Shown here: in pieces, positions 36,701 through 49,082 of the stretch | Layout of the letters: the number at the start of each line of letters is the position of its first letter | Position numbering within the stretch: the first letter of the stretch is position 1 | Origin: Zerene cesonia | Lineage: Eukaryota > Arthropoda > Insecta > Lepidoptera > Pieridae | Length of the DNA stretch: 64,000 bases | Reading direction: 5' to 3' | Assembly: GCF_012273895.1 (NCBI RefSeq) | Contig: NC_052102.1 | Coordinates: 5,416,917 to 5,480,916, forward strand | The notes under the pieces: generated by a model | The model's database searches: none | What the model saw: the letters and a program-made list of their open reading frames with translations, nothing else | Told to the model about the DNA's origin: nothing | Translations under genes and position numbers: made by a program

Positions 36701-39700
36701 CACAGAAAAATAATAAAACGATAGTCTTTAATAGAGATCATAACCACATACGACAAAAGAATAATGAATAAATAAAAATGATACCTTGTACATTACTAGT
36801 AACAATGCCATCAGTTAAAATGACAACACCGGCGTTCTGTAAAAAAACATACAAAAGGATTGTAACATTTTTCAAAACATAAACAGATTCAAACGGTACT
36901 GTAAATATTTTAATAGGATACTTACATGGAAAACATCTGCTGTAGAGCGACCGCCCAAATCAAATCCCATTCCCGGTAATGTGTCTTCGTTTTTGAAAAT
37001 GGAGTGCTTTATACCAATGAAACTTTCCACTTCTCGTTCGATCTGTAGTAAAATATTAAAAAAAAACCATCAGCACATGATGAAGCTAATTATTAAAATC
37101 ATGAAGGTTCTGCAATATATATAAAGGCATCTTAGCCGTTAAGAAAAATACTTTCTGAGCTACTAACTACTCCACCGTCCTTCTCAACATTTTGATATTT
37201 TACTACGCAGAGCCTTTATTATTATAACGGAAGTGCCTGTTACAATGTAGTTAAAAAAATTAGGAGAGAAGACATCTGCGTCACCAACATTCCACGTCAC
37301 CAGAATTTCAAAATGGTAGCAAACTCACCGTATGCATATCCAGCCCACTTCCCAGCGGATCCGCGAGGCCGCTAGCGATGGCTTTCACATCAGCACCCAG
37401 AAGAGCGGCCTGAGAGCCCGGCTCCCCGGTCACACGGAACTCCACCAGACCGTTGGGACGGAATACTGAGCTCGATGATACGGGAGTTACTGACACCTGG
37501 TTAAATGAAAAAGTGTTCTAGAAATGTATAAGGGTATTTAATAGTATATATCGCTTCGTATATTATTCAGTTTGTGCTTTTTTTGGTGTTGGGAATGTTT
37601 TACAATTTACACACATATTTTGCAAACAGGAGTTATTCATTTCCATTTTATAGAACCCTTTGAGCATTAAATGACAGAGCGAAGAAAGGTGTACATATTG
37701 TAACTTAATTAAAATAACGTTAATAAGATAAAAAATCAAATCTCATATATCTTTGTTGACACACACGAATTGTTATCTTTATCCACCGCTCAAACCAAAC
37801 AATCTCTTTCCTTTTTTATGAGTGGGTGAGTCTTGCATAGATACTCACGGCCCCCGGGCTTATTTCCCCTGTGGGTTATTGTTAGATTCATACAATCTAA
37901 AACCCAACTGTGTTCCGTCGAGCCGCTTTAGTACAGGGGCCACGGGAACTGGCTAGTATACGACCTTGACCAATCTCCCTCCTAAACGTACCTTATTTTG
38001 CAGCAATTTATCATTAGGCACATATACAGCAGCAGCTAGCAGTCGGTCAGCGGGGTCTAGCCTCGGGTACCACGCTAGTAGCGTGCAGCCCGGAGACATG
38101 GCTGATGATACTGGTATCGTTATGTCTATAGCACGGAGCGGTGGGTTCAGCTGGAAGAAATTAATCAAGGTTTATTCACGTAATACTTCTATTATGTATT
38201 TAACCGTTTATTTGTAATGGATAAATGCAGGTGACTGGGGTATAATAACAATTGTTAGTATTAATGAATGGGAATAAGGTTTTCTTCAGAGTAAGTAGAG
38301 TAAGAATAAAAGTAAGATATTGTTTGGTTATAATAACTAGGTTATGGTGAAAATTTATTTTATTCTAAAACTTGAAGAACAACTAATGAATATGAAATAT
38401 TAATCATGATTCATAATCAAAAACTCAGCTAAATCCTCATTATACGTGAACCCATCGGATATCCTGTAACTACGAGCCGCAATTAGCGGAACTGTGGAGG
38501 CTATCAAAGTGTGATTCATATTATTTGTAACACGATTTTATTAGCTTTACCTATATGTTTGTGCATTTGTAAATATGAACCCTCCTTTTGGATTCGATTT
38601 GGACCCACTTTAAATGGAAAGGTTTCAAAGTTCTTCTTTTTCATTATCACATATCAGGGAACGGTAACAATACGAAAATATCATGAATAGGATCGCTTGG
38701 ATTCAATAATTTACATATAGTCTGTATAGTTTTATTTATGCATAATATTAAATAATTTTCTCGCAATTATTATTTAATAGAATGAATTTTCTTATTTGCA
38801 TAATATGTTTTAAATACACACTATGTATACTAATGAAGTATCTTTTTAATTTCATAAACTTACTTCTAGTGTTTTAGCGACGACAATATCACCTCGTCCG
38901 ATGACCACATAGTGAATAATGTCCATAGCCTCTGTGGCCACTATCTTTGCGTGTATCTTGTCATCTACTGAAGTATGACTTGATAGAACTTCTAGAGTTA
39001 GGTATTGTCCACCGGGCGATAGACTTTTTTGAACGTTAACTATACGCTCTGATACCTCTTTGTATTTCACCTATAATAATAGCCATAAAAAAGAGTATAA
39101 ATATTTAAATCATATCATAACGTAAAGGATTGCCTCAAGAAAAATATCAATTCCATGAACAGTATTGATTAAAAAAAAAAGCAATTAAGATTGAATGGAG
39201 CAATTATTAATATCATTATACACATTTGGCTGCCGAAATGGCTTAAACAATTATTTATTATTATTGCCCTTTGTTTCCTTTTCGAACAAATAATTTCATT
39301 ATTTCAATTGCTACGACACAAAACTTACCACAATATTAAGAGTCGAATTTGTATGTGCAATATCAGGTGTAATAGAGTACATGGCGACTCCATTCTTGAG
39401 AGCGATGTTGGTGACGTTAACTGGAGCGCCGTCATCCCACAGCCTCTCCACAGAGACATCATCTGACACGTCTAATGTGTGCCCAGTTGAGTTTACAAGT
39501 TCAATCTGCACATAAAAAGTTAGTTTAGTCATAAAAGTGACTTTTGCATCTCCCTTTTTATGATTTTTTGGATTTGTATTTCTTTAGTCTAAGAAGCCCT
39601 TGGATTTGCTTTCATCGTCACTTACGAACGTTCCTACCTAAGATTTTTCATTGACATACATAATAATACAATACTAGCAAACCCGGCGAACTTCGTTTCG

Positions 39701-42700
39701 CCACCAGGTGTTTGTATGTGAAAAATGATTTTCCCGCTTTTCTGTTGAAATTTTTCCTGAATTTTCTTTGATATAAAGCTCACGGGACCCGAGAACTTTC
39801 TAACGAATACAAAACCGTGGAAATCCGTTCGTGCGTTCTGGAGTTATAGCGTCAGGAAGGAAAACCCAACTTATTTTTCTATAGTAGAATAAATTTTGAT
39901 TGTATAGATTTACATTATATTAGTGACCGCCTTTTCATTTATAATAAATACACTCAAAACAGGGCAAATAAAAAAAAATTTAATAATATGTCATGTAAAA
40001 ACAAAACCTTAGATCACTTACTTGGACATTAAAAGGCAACCTCGGTTTAAAATAATCAGGTGCTGTGATTTTCAATCGATAAGGAGTACGTAACAGTAAT
40101 ATCCTCGCAGATACATTTTGTTTTATTAGAGTATCTTTTTCCTCTAGTACAGCCTCCACTACTAGTGGTCTCGCGGCGTCCTCGGCTAGATCGAGGTCAG
40201 TCTTCAAGTTAAAGGGAACTATGGCGTTGCCATTGAAGTTGATCACTTTACGAGCGGGGTTCGAAAACACGGGCTGTAGAAGGTTCGAGAAAAACACCGC
40301 GTATGCAGATATCGTGAGTTCGCCTGTTACTGGGAGTCCGTTGAAATGACTGTAAAGGAGAGTTATTCTTTATGCTTGTGGATTTTTAAGTAAGGCATAC
40401 TTAAAAATCCAATAGGTTTGGTCAAGTCAAACAAATTACAGTATAAGAAAAACGTGGAAATCTTTGATCCTACTTTAATAGGGTCAATGTTTGAAGTAGA
40501 AACTTCGACCTTATTACGACGATTTGAATAAGTTTATTTTTATTTATATTTAGGAACGATTATGGCAACGCTTTTTATTTATGTTATATTGTTAGATAAA
40601 ATCATCTTGTTAGCACGAAGATATAAGAAATTACAATTTAATGATTTTCGGTAAAGAGTTAGGTCGTAAAGGTTCACTTATCAATTCATTTACATAATTT
40701 ATTTAAAGAATCTTCTTATAAATTCCAGCACTTACTTTGCTGTGAGGTTTATATTGAATGCACCTTCACTGAACAATACTTCTTTAGGTATATCCATATC
40801 CATTTGAAATTTGGGCAGAACATAATCTGCGATCATAATATGTTTCGAGTATGTTTGACCCCGGACTTCGACCTGCACCAAATAACAATTATTATAATAT
40901 TTTGTCGGTAAACGCACTTGTGAAATGAAGGTCATTAAGATAGAATGTATGCGAGGTAACGATTACCGTAAACGGAGGTTATTGGTATTGATCTGGATTA
41001 TTTTTTAATTACCTTCGTTCACATTTCTTTGAATGAGTTTTCAACTTTAGTAACAATCACACTGAATTAAATGAATTTTTACTGTTTCGTCATTACCTGT
41101 ACAGTCCATTGTCCTAGAGCAGGTTCGTCAGCGAGCACAAGTTCACCGCTAAACACCCCCCTGTCTAAGGGCACACCGGCCCACTGCCTCACCGGGGACC
41201 CGCCGGTATCCAAAATACTAATATCCACAGCATTGGACAGCGGCAACAGGTACCTACAATAGGTCAACGACCGTCTCGTAATACTTTGTAATCATACGCA
41301 ATCTCATGCGTGCGAACGCAAGTACCGCTGCTCGTATCGAAAACGAAAGTTTTTGTTTAGACCAAATTTGTTACGTAAGTAAGGTATAACTAGAACGATC
41401 TTCTATTAATTTAAATTACATAGAGACAGAATTTTTAAAATTATCTCTAGCTTACAAAGCACGTCTTTTGCAGTATCTATAATAATAAAACGTACTTTCC
41501 TTTATGAGGAATTTGTCTTAATTACGTATTACGTATTAGCATAAAATTCTTAACAGAAACTAGTTTCGTTTTTACCTTATGTTTCATAATGCATGCAATA
41601 AACAAGCAACGATACGTAAAGATGTAAGGATTGCCTACGTCGGATTGAACTGTTTGAACAATGGAACAATAAAATATCCAACAACTTACTTGTCTAAAGC
41701 AATAACTCTAAAGTTAAGAGTGTCGCCTGGCTGGTACGCTTTTTTGTCTGTTTGTACGAAAATGCAAAAACTTCGAGGCTGGTACACCAAGGGTGCCGAA
41801 GATGAAAACTGAGGCCCCGATGTTGATCTGGCGACTAGCTTATATTTACCGGGCCCTGGGTCGTTGATCTACAAAAGACGTTACTTTCTTAGAATAACGA
41901 ACTTATTTAAGTTGAAATTACTTTCACCGAGTTACATTAGCCGTGTCAATTGTATACAATTAAATGGCATGTATTATCCCACATTTGGCATAACGAACAC
42001 AGGTTAATGGCAGTTATATTATATTATTGAGTATGAATGAATTAAAATTCGTAATGATTTTATCGAAACTTGAGATATTTTTCTATTTATTTTAAATAGT
42101 TGAGAAACAAAGCTAATTGGTATTACGTTGACCATCAATTACACATTTACTCGTCGCCAAGTGATGTCACGACTAGCTTTAAATATAGGTTCTATTTATT
42201 ACTCATTTCGTGTTGAAGCTATCAGTAGGTGTTAATACTCAGTCATATAATAATATATGTCCCATTTCAATATTGATAAATTCAAGACAATGTCGATACA
42301 CGTGACACTACGAATGAACGGAATGTGTATATTTTCGTTTGTTTTGTAATTATGTAACTTACTTCGATATTTATAAGTTTGGAGGTAGCGGCCGGGATCT
42401 GAACCTCTCTCCCTTGAGTAAATTGTTCTCCAGTCGATCTTTTCCCCTCCACAGCCACATACAGATTATGTGCTCGTGATCCTCCTGCTATTGATACTTT
42501 ATAAGAGCTATGTGGCCGTAGTAAACGCGGTCCTAATACACTTACACTGAAAATAAACAGTTTTCTAATATATGTAGGAATCTAACATTGCTTTCACTAA
42601 AAATTTAATAATTGTTAAAAAAATATGATTATTTTGTGGGACTAAAATGTTCCAAATCAGTATTTGTAATTAAGAAATAATTGGAATATGTACTGTTTTA

Positions 42701-43056
42701 TTCCGGCAATTATTTAATGAGATACCAGAAACAAACTTATTATATTATGCATCTTAATTAGTGAGTTGGTGCTTATTATTGCGCTAAGATCAACGTGTGA
42801 ACTAAAGAAAGAATAATAAATTGGAAAGCGTTCAATGAAGTAGCTTTTTTTTATTTCATGAAAACACAAAGACATAGAGAATTATATTCGTAAAAAAATA
42901 TTTTATATGTACACGAGTAAAACGCAGCAAGATGTAATATTCAACTTAGCCAGTTTCATAAATTGTTAGTAATTTATTTTGTTCTTACCATTGTACGATC
43001 GATGAGGTACTCAATATTGCCACCACAGTGTTCATTAATATTCTGAGCAAAATCAT
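30761..43056 (-). CDS. Alpha-2-macroglobulin/TEP/CD109-family surface protein lacking the thioester, complete
   Basis: 25 coding exons, 5' to 3': 43056-42989, 42546-42363, 41868-41690, 41253-41097, 40872-40736, 40349-40022, 39505-39329, 39070-38864, 38150-37992, 37496-37329, 37042-36926, 36836-36785, 36532-36391, 36135-35831, 35739-35579, 35330-35088, 34858-34716, 34303-34069, 33860-33683, 33370-33174, 32840-32703, 32511-32339, 31896-31794, 31467-31299, 30990-30761. All join in phase: 1449 aa, normal for this family. Signal peptide ~1-22; MG domains follow (YSV-like SVLGP start, CIFVQTDKKAYQPGD in MG2); a Pro/Ala-rich bait-like region at ~640-690; the TED domain with SFGYQRLMAFRKPDGSFS; receptor-binding domain with VARQRPGWATLMDLYDSS; a Cys-rich CDVCRAWASC module; a hydrophobic tail suggesting a GPI anchor. 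Where GCGEQ should stand (about 904-917) the sequence is AIVAADAAYALRPL, so no covalent bond to targets is expected. Relatives act in innate immunity or, for thioester-less Mcr, in septate junctions. I saw no LDLa domain as in Drosophila Mcr, so I leave the symbol blank. Confidence 0.9.
32920..33110 (-). repeat. Non-LTR/SINE-type tail fragment in TEP intron
   Basis: The minus strand carries a degraded tail: plus-strand 'attataaatgcaaaatgtct' at the left and 'gaaggcgaaggcgagcaaaa' then 'ctagct' at the right, i.e. an inverted version of the tail family seen at 1376. It lies between TEP exons 20 and 21. Confidence 0.5.
37497..37991 (-). other. TEP intron between exons 9 and 10
   Basis: 495 bp. 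The segment 37790-37975 is less AT-rich (ctcacggcccccgggctt..gtgggttattgttag) and looks like an old dispersed repeat; no exon frame with correct phase was found. Confidence 0.45.
39670..39880 (+). repeat. SINE-like repeat, 'cccggcgaacttcg' family, copy A
   Basis: It begins 'ctagcaaacccggcgaactt' and ends near 'gagttatagcgtcaggaagg'. A second member is at 48520-48705 ('tgtcccggcgaacttcgcaa' ... 'gttctcgagttttagcgaga'). Both have the 'start - gttctggagttatagcg - end' plan of a lepidopteran interspersed repeat. Confidence 0.6.
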
Positions 43057-44300
43057 TCTGAAATGAAAAATAATTTAATTTAATTTTAATTAATTGTTCA
43101 GATTGACTCTACTAGTGTATAGGCGTATCTAATATGTGTACAATATGTACCTCTTAGAAATTAATTTTGGCAGAAATTCGGGACTTATTTTGACACTAAA
43201 AGAGGCGGATTATTTTCAATTCATTATTTTAAGTTTCAACATAATAATATTTAGGCCATACTCATTCGAGCTTCAAGTATTTCACATACGAATACAAAAA
43301 CGCACAAAGCCAGACTAGGCGCATACTGTGGCGTAACTACCTGAGGGCGTAGGTGTAAAAAACCAATTTGTGTTCCTATTTTTGAACGACGATTTTTGAT
43401 ATTTGGTGACAAGATCCTAGAGCTCTTCTCCTAATCATCAATCGCTACTAGATATATATATACATATATATATTGTTAATAGTAGGATAACAAACTGGAG
43501 CGAGTGTATGATTTAATTTTTGAAATTAATGTTCATGAATTAAATTCCTATTTTCCAAGATTGAATGAATTGATTGCTAAATATCAGAGCCCAGAGGAAT
43601 GAAATGTGTTAAGGTTAATGGATGCGTTTTAAATGAATTTTGTGAATAGTATCTATATCTGTTGTATAGAATGTAAACAATAGAAAACATGTGTTTTGTG
43701 TGGGCTATTAGTTATCAATTGAATGTATGTTTACAGTTTCTACATGTTGAGCTCACCGTCCTTGTGTCCCCAACCATCTGACTCACCGAATAAATATTAA
43801 ATCTATTGCGTCGGCGGAACAGCCTTTTTACCTTATATGGTTTACGTGTACTTGTTAATTTAAACTCAGAATTAAGTTATCGTTGTTAAGATAAAGATTC
43901 AACGAGTTAAACTGTAGTGTAAGTTATAAGTATCATTGCGCAGAACTTTCTCTTATGGTATGGTATAATTTGTATCTTAGAGCAGAAATATCATTAATGT
44001 CTATCACAATAGTAGATATATTATCGTGATATAGTCATTTAAAATATGCTTTGTCCTTAAGCACAACTATTCCGCATATTTACCTTAAAGATTTGCATTT
44101 AATATATTTAAGTGCACTGTAAACAAACTACACGAAATTGGAACTTACGTGAATTGTATTCATTAAAATCCAGTATATTCGCTTGATTAAATCGTCACTA
44201 TTATCACTAAACTTAATACTATATCACAGACGGTTTCTATCGAATACACATATTTTTTGCTAGAAATATTATATCGTTGGTCGATGAGGCCGCGAGATGT
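42989..44300 (-). promoter_or_regulatory. TEP 5' UTR exon and promoter zone
   Basis: The exon with the start codon has an acceptor just before it (43058-43060), so an upstream non-coding exon must exist. A good donor (CAC|GTAAGT on the minus strand) at 44148 closes a candidate 5' UTR exon of about 44149-44300. Immediately upstream lies a CpG-rich patch (44320-44350, 'gagcgcgcgcgcagtgc'), unusual in this AT-rich DNA and a plausible core promoter. The intron between is about 1.1 kb with no other feature. Confidence 0.5.
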
Positions 44301-45002
44301 AGTATCACAGAGTAACTGAGCGCGCGCGCAGTGCAAGCGCGTAAGCAGGCGTGGGTGGGGAGCTGAGAAGCCTTGCGAAAATTCGTCGTCACAATATACT
44401 GCACCTACACCATTAACTCACAAAGTATATGGGAAAAGATTGCCTATACTACTTATTGTATTGGTCAGTAGTATTTCCTGTGTTAACACAATGCATTTTA
44501 CAATTTAAGGCCATGCGTAGTGTGTATCTTTATGTTAAGTACATGGATAGAGATTAGAAGTATTTATATTTATGTTGCCTCAGCTTATAACCATTTAATT
44601 ACTGAGTATAATAAATAAGCCTTTAAACATAATATATGCTTTATAGATTACAGTAAATTGCGGATAAGTAATTAAGTACCTACCTACCTATAAAGTGATT
44701 TATATAAAAAAATATTATTTATATACCTATAAGAATTATTTCATGCATGTCATACTGATATTATTAACGCGTAATTTTGTTGGATGTTGTCTACTCTTTC
44801 ACGCGAAAATAGCCTATGGTATCTGTATGAAATTTGGTAATGAGATAGATTATAGTCTGGATTAGCACGTAGGCTACCACAAGAGAGGTTGCGGGTTACA
44901 GCTAGCAATAGTTATATACATGTGCATAGCTTAAACTTAATAGATTCTATTATGAGAGAGAGACAATTTATAGTTTAACTTATGTAATTAAATATCTACA
45001 TA

Positions 45003-45038
<36 letters not shown>
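45003..45038. repeat. (TA)n microsatellite
   Basis: About 17 uninterrupted TA units following 'acatacctata'. Likely length-polymorphic. Confidence 0.9.
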
Positions 45039-45039
<1 letters not shown>

Positions 45040-45687
45040 TTAATTCAAATATTCTTTTGAATGGGTATTGCAAATGAGCCTATGTGACAAAATTTTCGCC
45101 AAGACTTTCTTCCAATGTCACATATAATTTAAAAGTTATTACACATGTCTTTACTAATGAAATTTCCCTTCTTTTGAATTATATATATTCGAGAATGTAC
45201 CATACCTATTTACAGTTATCTGCTTTATGATGCAATTACCTGTATCACTTGAAGCTATCAATGGTGTCTACCTACAACGGCGTCATGTCTTTAGACGATC
45301 TACGGCACCGCATTGCATTCCTTGAAACTTGTTTTATGTAAGTAGTACAATAGATGCAATACGGCTATACGTAAAAGGCACAACTTGCATAGTTTGTTTT
45401 AATACACAGTTGGAAAAACATTTTTTTTTCTTAAGGAAGAAATTCGTGCGTCTCATTGTGTAATATACACATTCTAAACACATCATTATATTTTAAGTCT
45501 TTGAGGCAGAATGACCTTTAAAACATGAGATTTGACTTGCGATTCTAAATTTGGAAACTCGTTTTTAACTTATGCGCAGACCTGAAGATAGCTACTTAAA
45601 CAGGTTCTCCTACGCTTTTTTTATAGATTTTGCAATTGATTGTCAACCTCGATATTTGAAAGAAATCAAACCATACTATTTATACAC

Positions 45688-45693
45688 TTTATT
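45688..45693 (-). terminator. Poly(A) signal, coiled-coil gene
   Basis: TTTATT on the plus strand (AATAAA on minus) 89 bases past the stop codon of the coiled-coil gene. Confidence 0.6.
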
Positions 45694-45781
45694 TATCTTT
45701 GTGTATGATTATATAATATTGAAAAGGAATAGTTTAACTTAGTCCGTTATTTTATAATCATATCATGTTTATGAAAGCAAT

Positions 45782-48700
45782 TTAATCAGCAAGAAACGAG
45801 TCAATAGGACATATATGAGTAGGGAGCAGATCTTCTGTTTTAGAACTTTCATACTGAAGTTCAACAGAATTGTTATCAATACGATGGAGTTCAGCAGATA
45901 AAGTCGCGTTATCAGCTATGGCTGCCTGCAAAGCTTTTTCAAGTCGCGCACTAGTGCTTCTTTCGACATCTAACGCAGCTTTAGATTCCTCGAGTATGTT
46001 TTGGTCAACGTGTGTGTCGAATTCTTTATTTCTTTTTTCTTGAACGGCGGACAGTTTGCATTGAAGTTCGCTAACAATAATCTTCAGACGCATAATTTCA
46101 GCTGCAGCACAGAAACAAAAAATCATTATTGAATTTTATTGTGACATTAAAAGACTTATCTGAATCAATCTGAAGCCTTGCCTCATAATTTATATAGATG
46201 TTTGATTTGTAATAAAACATAAACATTGCATAAACTCTCGGAACTGCCATGATTAATGTTTCTTAGGTTAAGAATAAATAGAAATTGTAGGAATATAGCA
46301 TATTACTTATATGTTTTTTTTGCCTCTTTCTAATAAAGAACCAAGCTAACTGGACCAAATATTAAATATATAAAAAATATTATCTATATACTAAATCTAT
46401 ATAAAATGTTGCCTATAAATGTTGCCTATAAATATTATTGAACTAGCTTTCCGCCCGCGGCTACGCTTGGGTGGTTTTATATAATTTTTGCTTAGTGGAT
46501 TTTCGAGGCAGAGGCACATTTACGATTTTAGATGCGTATAGATAGTTAACTGCAACATTATAGTAAAACATGTTCTTTTACTTTTAAAGAGTTATCGAAT
46601 GACAACGTATAAAAGTTATATTTATGTTTTCACCCCTATTACATATGGAGAGCTCTTTAATTGCAAATATTTTTCAAATAAAATGTAGTCTAAAAGTTGA
46701 ACCCAATATTGGTGGCATATCATCATATAAAATTTTGTCAAAATCTTCGCAGTGGTTTTTACGTGATCAATGCAAACACAAGCAATTAGACAAGCAGAAA
46801 ACCATTACTTACCTACCAATGTTTTAGGGTCTACAAAACATCCATATTGCATAGAAATTATTATTAATAAAAATACAATACTATTTTATGATATCATTAG
46901 GTATTTCATTTCATTATCATGTATTTGACTCAATATTCTATCGTATCCTATATTAAGGTACTAATATTATAAACATGAACTTTTCGAAGATGCATGTTTG
47001 TATAAGTTCGTCTAAGCATGAGAAATATACAGGAATATCAATAAACCATTAGCAGCATGCAATTCCCGATTAGTATCTAGCAGTTCAGCAGCCGCGAGGC
47101 GCCGTTCCCGCGCATGCGCCGCGGCGGCCAGGCGCGCCCGCTCGCGCAGCTCCGAACCCGCGCCGGCGCAACGTTCCACGCGACGCAACTCGTTCTCCAA
47201 GCGACTTACCTCTCTACGCCATACGGAATAAGCCATAAATCGCCAGTCAATGTATTTGGAGATGTATGAACTTGATGATTTTATGTCAATAAATATATTT
47301 GTGTATGAATACGTTTTTTTGTATGACTAACCGCTTGAAAGTTTATCATTTGGAAAAATGGCTGAACATTACACTGGGAATATGATGTATCTCTCTGTAT
47401 AATTTGGGTTAAATATGATGAGGGATAGAACATTAAGAAGTATTTAGCACAAGAGTTTTGTCAAATTGTCGCAACAATCTCATAATGGCAGTAGGTCGAT
47501 CATTCATAAGTGAACCCATAGTCACTTTACCAATAAACTTAAAATCATTTTTTATTTTCTTCCACGCGCATTTGTGCCAGTAAATTACGTAAAGTGAAAA
47601 AACCGTTTGATGTGAGCGTGTCAGTATGCAGTCATTTGGCACGTCTTGAGTCTTTAATGGACTTTCCTCAAAATTTCAATAGAGCATCTATCCGAATAGC
47701 AATTTAACGCTTTCTTTGTATCTCTCCACTTTTACACATTCGTGCTTATTAATAAATTAATCAAATGCCGATTATAATTCCATTAATTTTGTTTTACCTA
47801 ATTAAAAAAAGTTCGCATGTTTTAAAAGTAGTAACCAAACCTAACCTATTTAAAAAAAAACTAATTTACGACAGTAGAAAGGAATGTACAAAGAAATAAA
47901 GAGCGGTTATTTCGATTAACACTTATTTACCTGCGGGCCTCTTCTGTAGCAGTATGTGTTTGCTCTTGCAGTTCTATATATTGGCGTTGTAAGGCAACGT
48001 AGGATGACTGGAGGGGCCTCAACTGTTGAAGTTCTTTTTCAAGTACAGCTATGTTTTCGCTCATCTCAGTACATTTTTCTTCGAAAAGCATCCGTGTACG
48101 TTCCTAAAAACAACATTAATAACTTGCTTTACGGTTTGTTCCATTTTTAGAATATGTACATTTTCCCAACTTCTTGGAATGCGAATTCTTGGTTAGAGTA
48201 AAAGAACATACCTTGTTTGTGGGTAACAATAAATTTCATTGTTACACTTTTCATACAAGAAATACATATAATGCAACATTCGCATTATATATGCAATTTG
48301 ATTTCTAACCAAATTATACCTATAAGCGAGATTATTAGGATTGAGGAATTTTTGAAAAATTTGATCACGAGACGAGAACCCAAACCATTCGCTGATTTTG
48401 AGTATTTCACTATGGCAACGCCTATACTGAAATTAAATAGCTAATACATTTTTTACCTATTCTTGATTAGGATTGTTAAGTTATGGTTCTACTGAGTATA
48501 TTATTATTACCTACTACCTGTCCCGGCGAACTTCGCAACGCCATAGAATATTGTTTCGACATATTTTCCTTATCGTTCTCACCTTTTAAACCTTCCCTAA
48601 ACCTCCACGGACATATTAAGACCAAAATAAGATAAATCCTTTCAGCCGTTCTCGAGTTTTAGCGAGACTAACGAACACCAATTGATTTTTATATATAAGA

Positions 48701-49082
48701 TTGCCATTAGTATAAAGGATGGACCGATCACCGATCGAGAAGGCATAAAGGACAATATTATTGAATTGACCTTTAACTTTCCATGTCTATTCTTGGTATA
48801 TTAAGAGAAATGCGCAATATAGAACTACGAATAGAAAATGGGAAAATATCACATATATAGAAATTGGTCTCATACCGATACGTCTAGCTGAACTTTAACG
48901 TTATTAAGGTTATCCTGTATGGCGTTCAATGCTTGCGCGGCGTGAGTGGCACCGGCGGTGGCAGCGGCGGCATTAGCCCGCATGTCTGCTGCAGATTTCT
49001 CTACTACATCGCGAGCTGCTTTGGCAGCTTCGGCGCGAGCCGCTTCGTTTCGAAGTGCATCTCTTAGTCGCGATTCAGAAAT
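45782..49082 (-). CDS. Unrecognised coiled-coil protein, C-terminal four exons
   Basis: Four exons join in phase: 49082-48876, 48103-47931, 47213-47047, 46101-45782, giving 288 residues to a TAA stop. The product is almost entirely heptad-like helix, rich in Glu, Arg, Ala and Gln (VLEKELQQLRPLQ, VSRLENELRRVERC, RLEKALQAAIADNATLSAEL), and ends in a non-coiled tail LLPTHICPIDSFLAD. The third exon is CpG- and Arg/Ala-rich. The donor closing the third exon is GTTTAT, weaker than the others but required by phase. The first exon listed begins at an acceptor, so a 5' exon is missing; a weak candidate lies at about 50405-50475. I do not recognise the family. A role as scaffold, centrosomal or Golgi coiled-coil protein would be a guess. 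It is transcribed away from the sulfakinin gene. Confidence 0.7.
46435..46815 (+). repeat. Non-LTR/SINE-type element fragment
   Basis: It begins 'actagctttccgcccgcggc' and ends near 'ttacgtgatcaatgcaaac', with 'cagtggtttttacgtga' in the tail, the same architecture as the element at 1376. Inside the intron between the last two coiled-coil exons. Confidence 0.55.
48520..48705 (+). repeat. SINE-like repeat, 'cccggcgaacttcg' family, copy B
   Basis: Second member of the family described at 39670, in an intron of the coiled-coil gene. Confidence 0.6.

Larger units (their letters stand above)
44351..45781. other. Intergenic, TEP upstream to coiled-coil gene 3' end
   Basis: AT-rich. It contains a degraded non-LTR-type tail in forward orientation at 44785-44910 ('tttcacgcgaaaatagccta') and a TA dinucleotide run at about 45003-45038. 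No gene is seen. Confidence 0.6.

Noticed and set aside
30761..43056. Calling the TEP-family gene Mcr
   Set aside because: Thioester loss fits Mcr, but no LDLa domain was found and the length (1449 aa) is nearer CD109/TEP, so orthology needs a tree.
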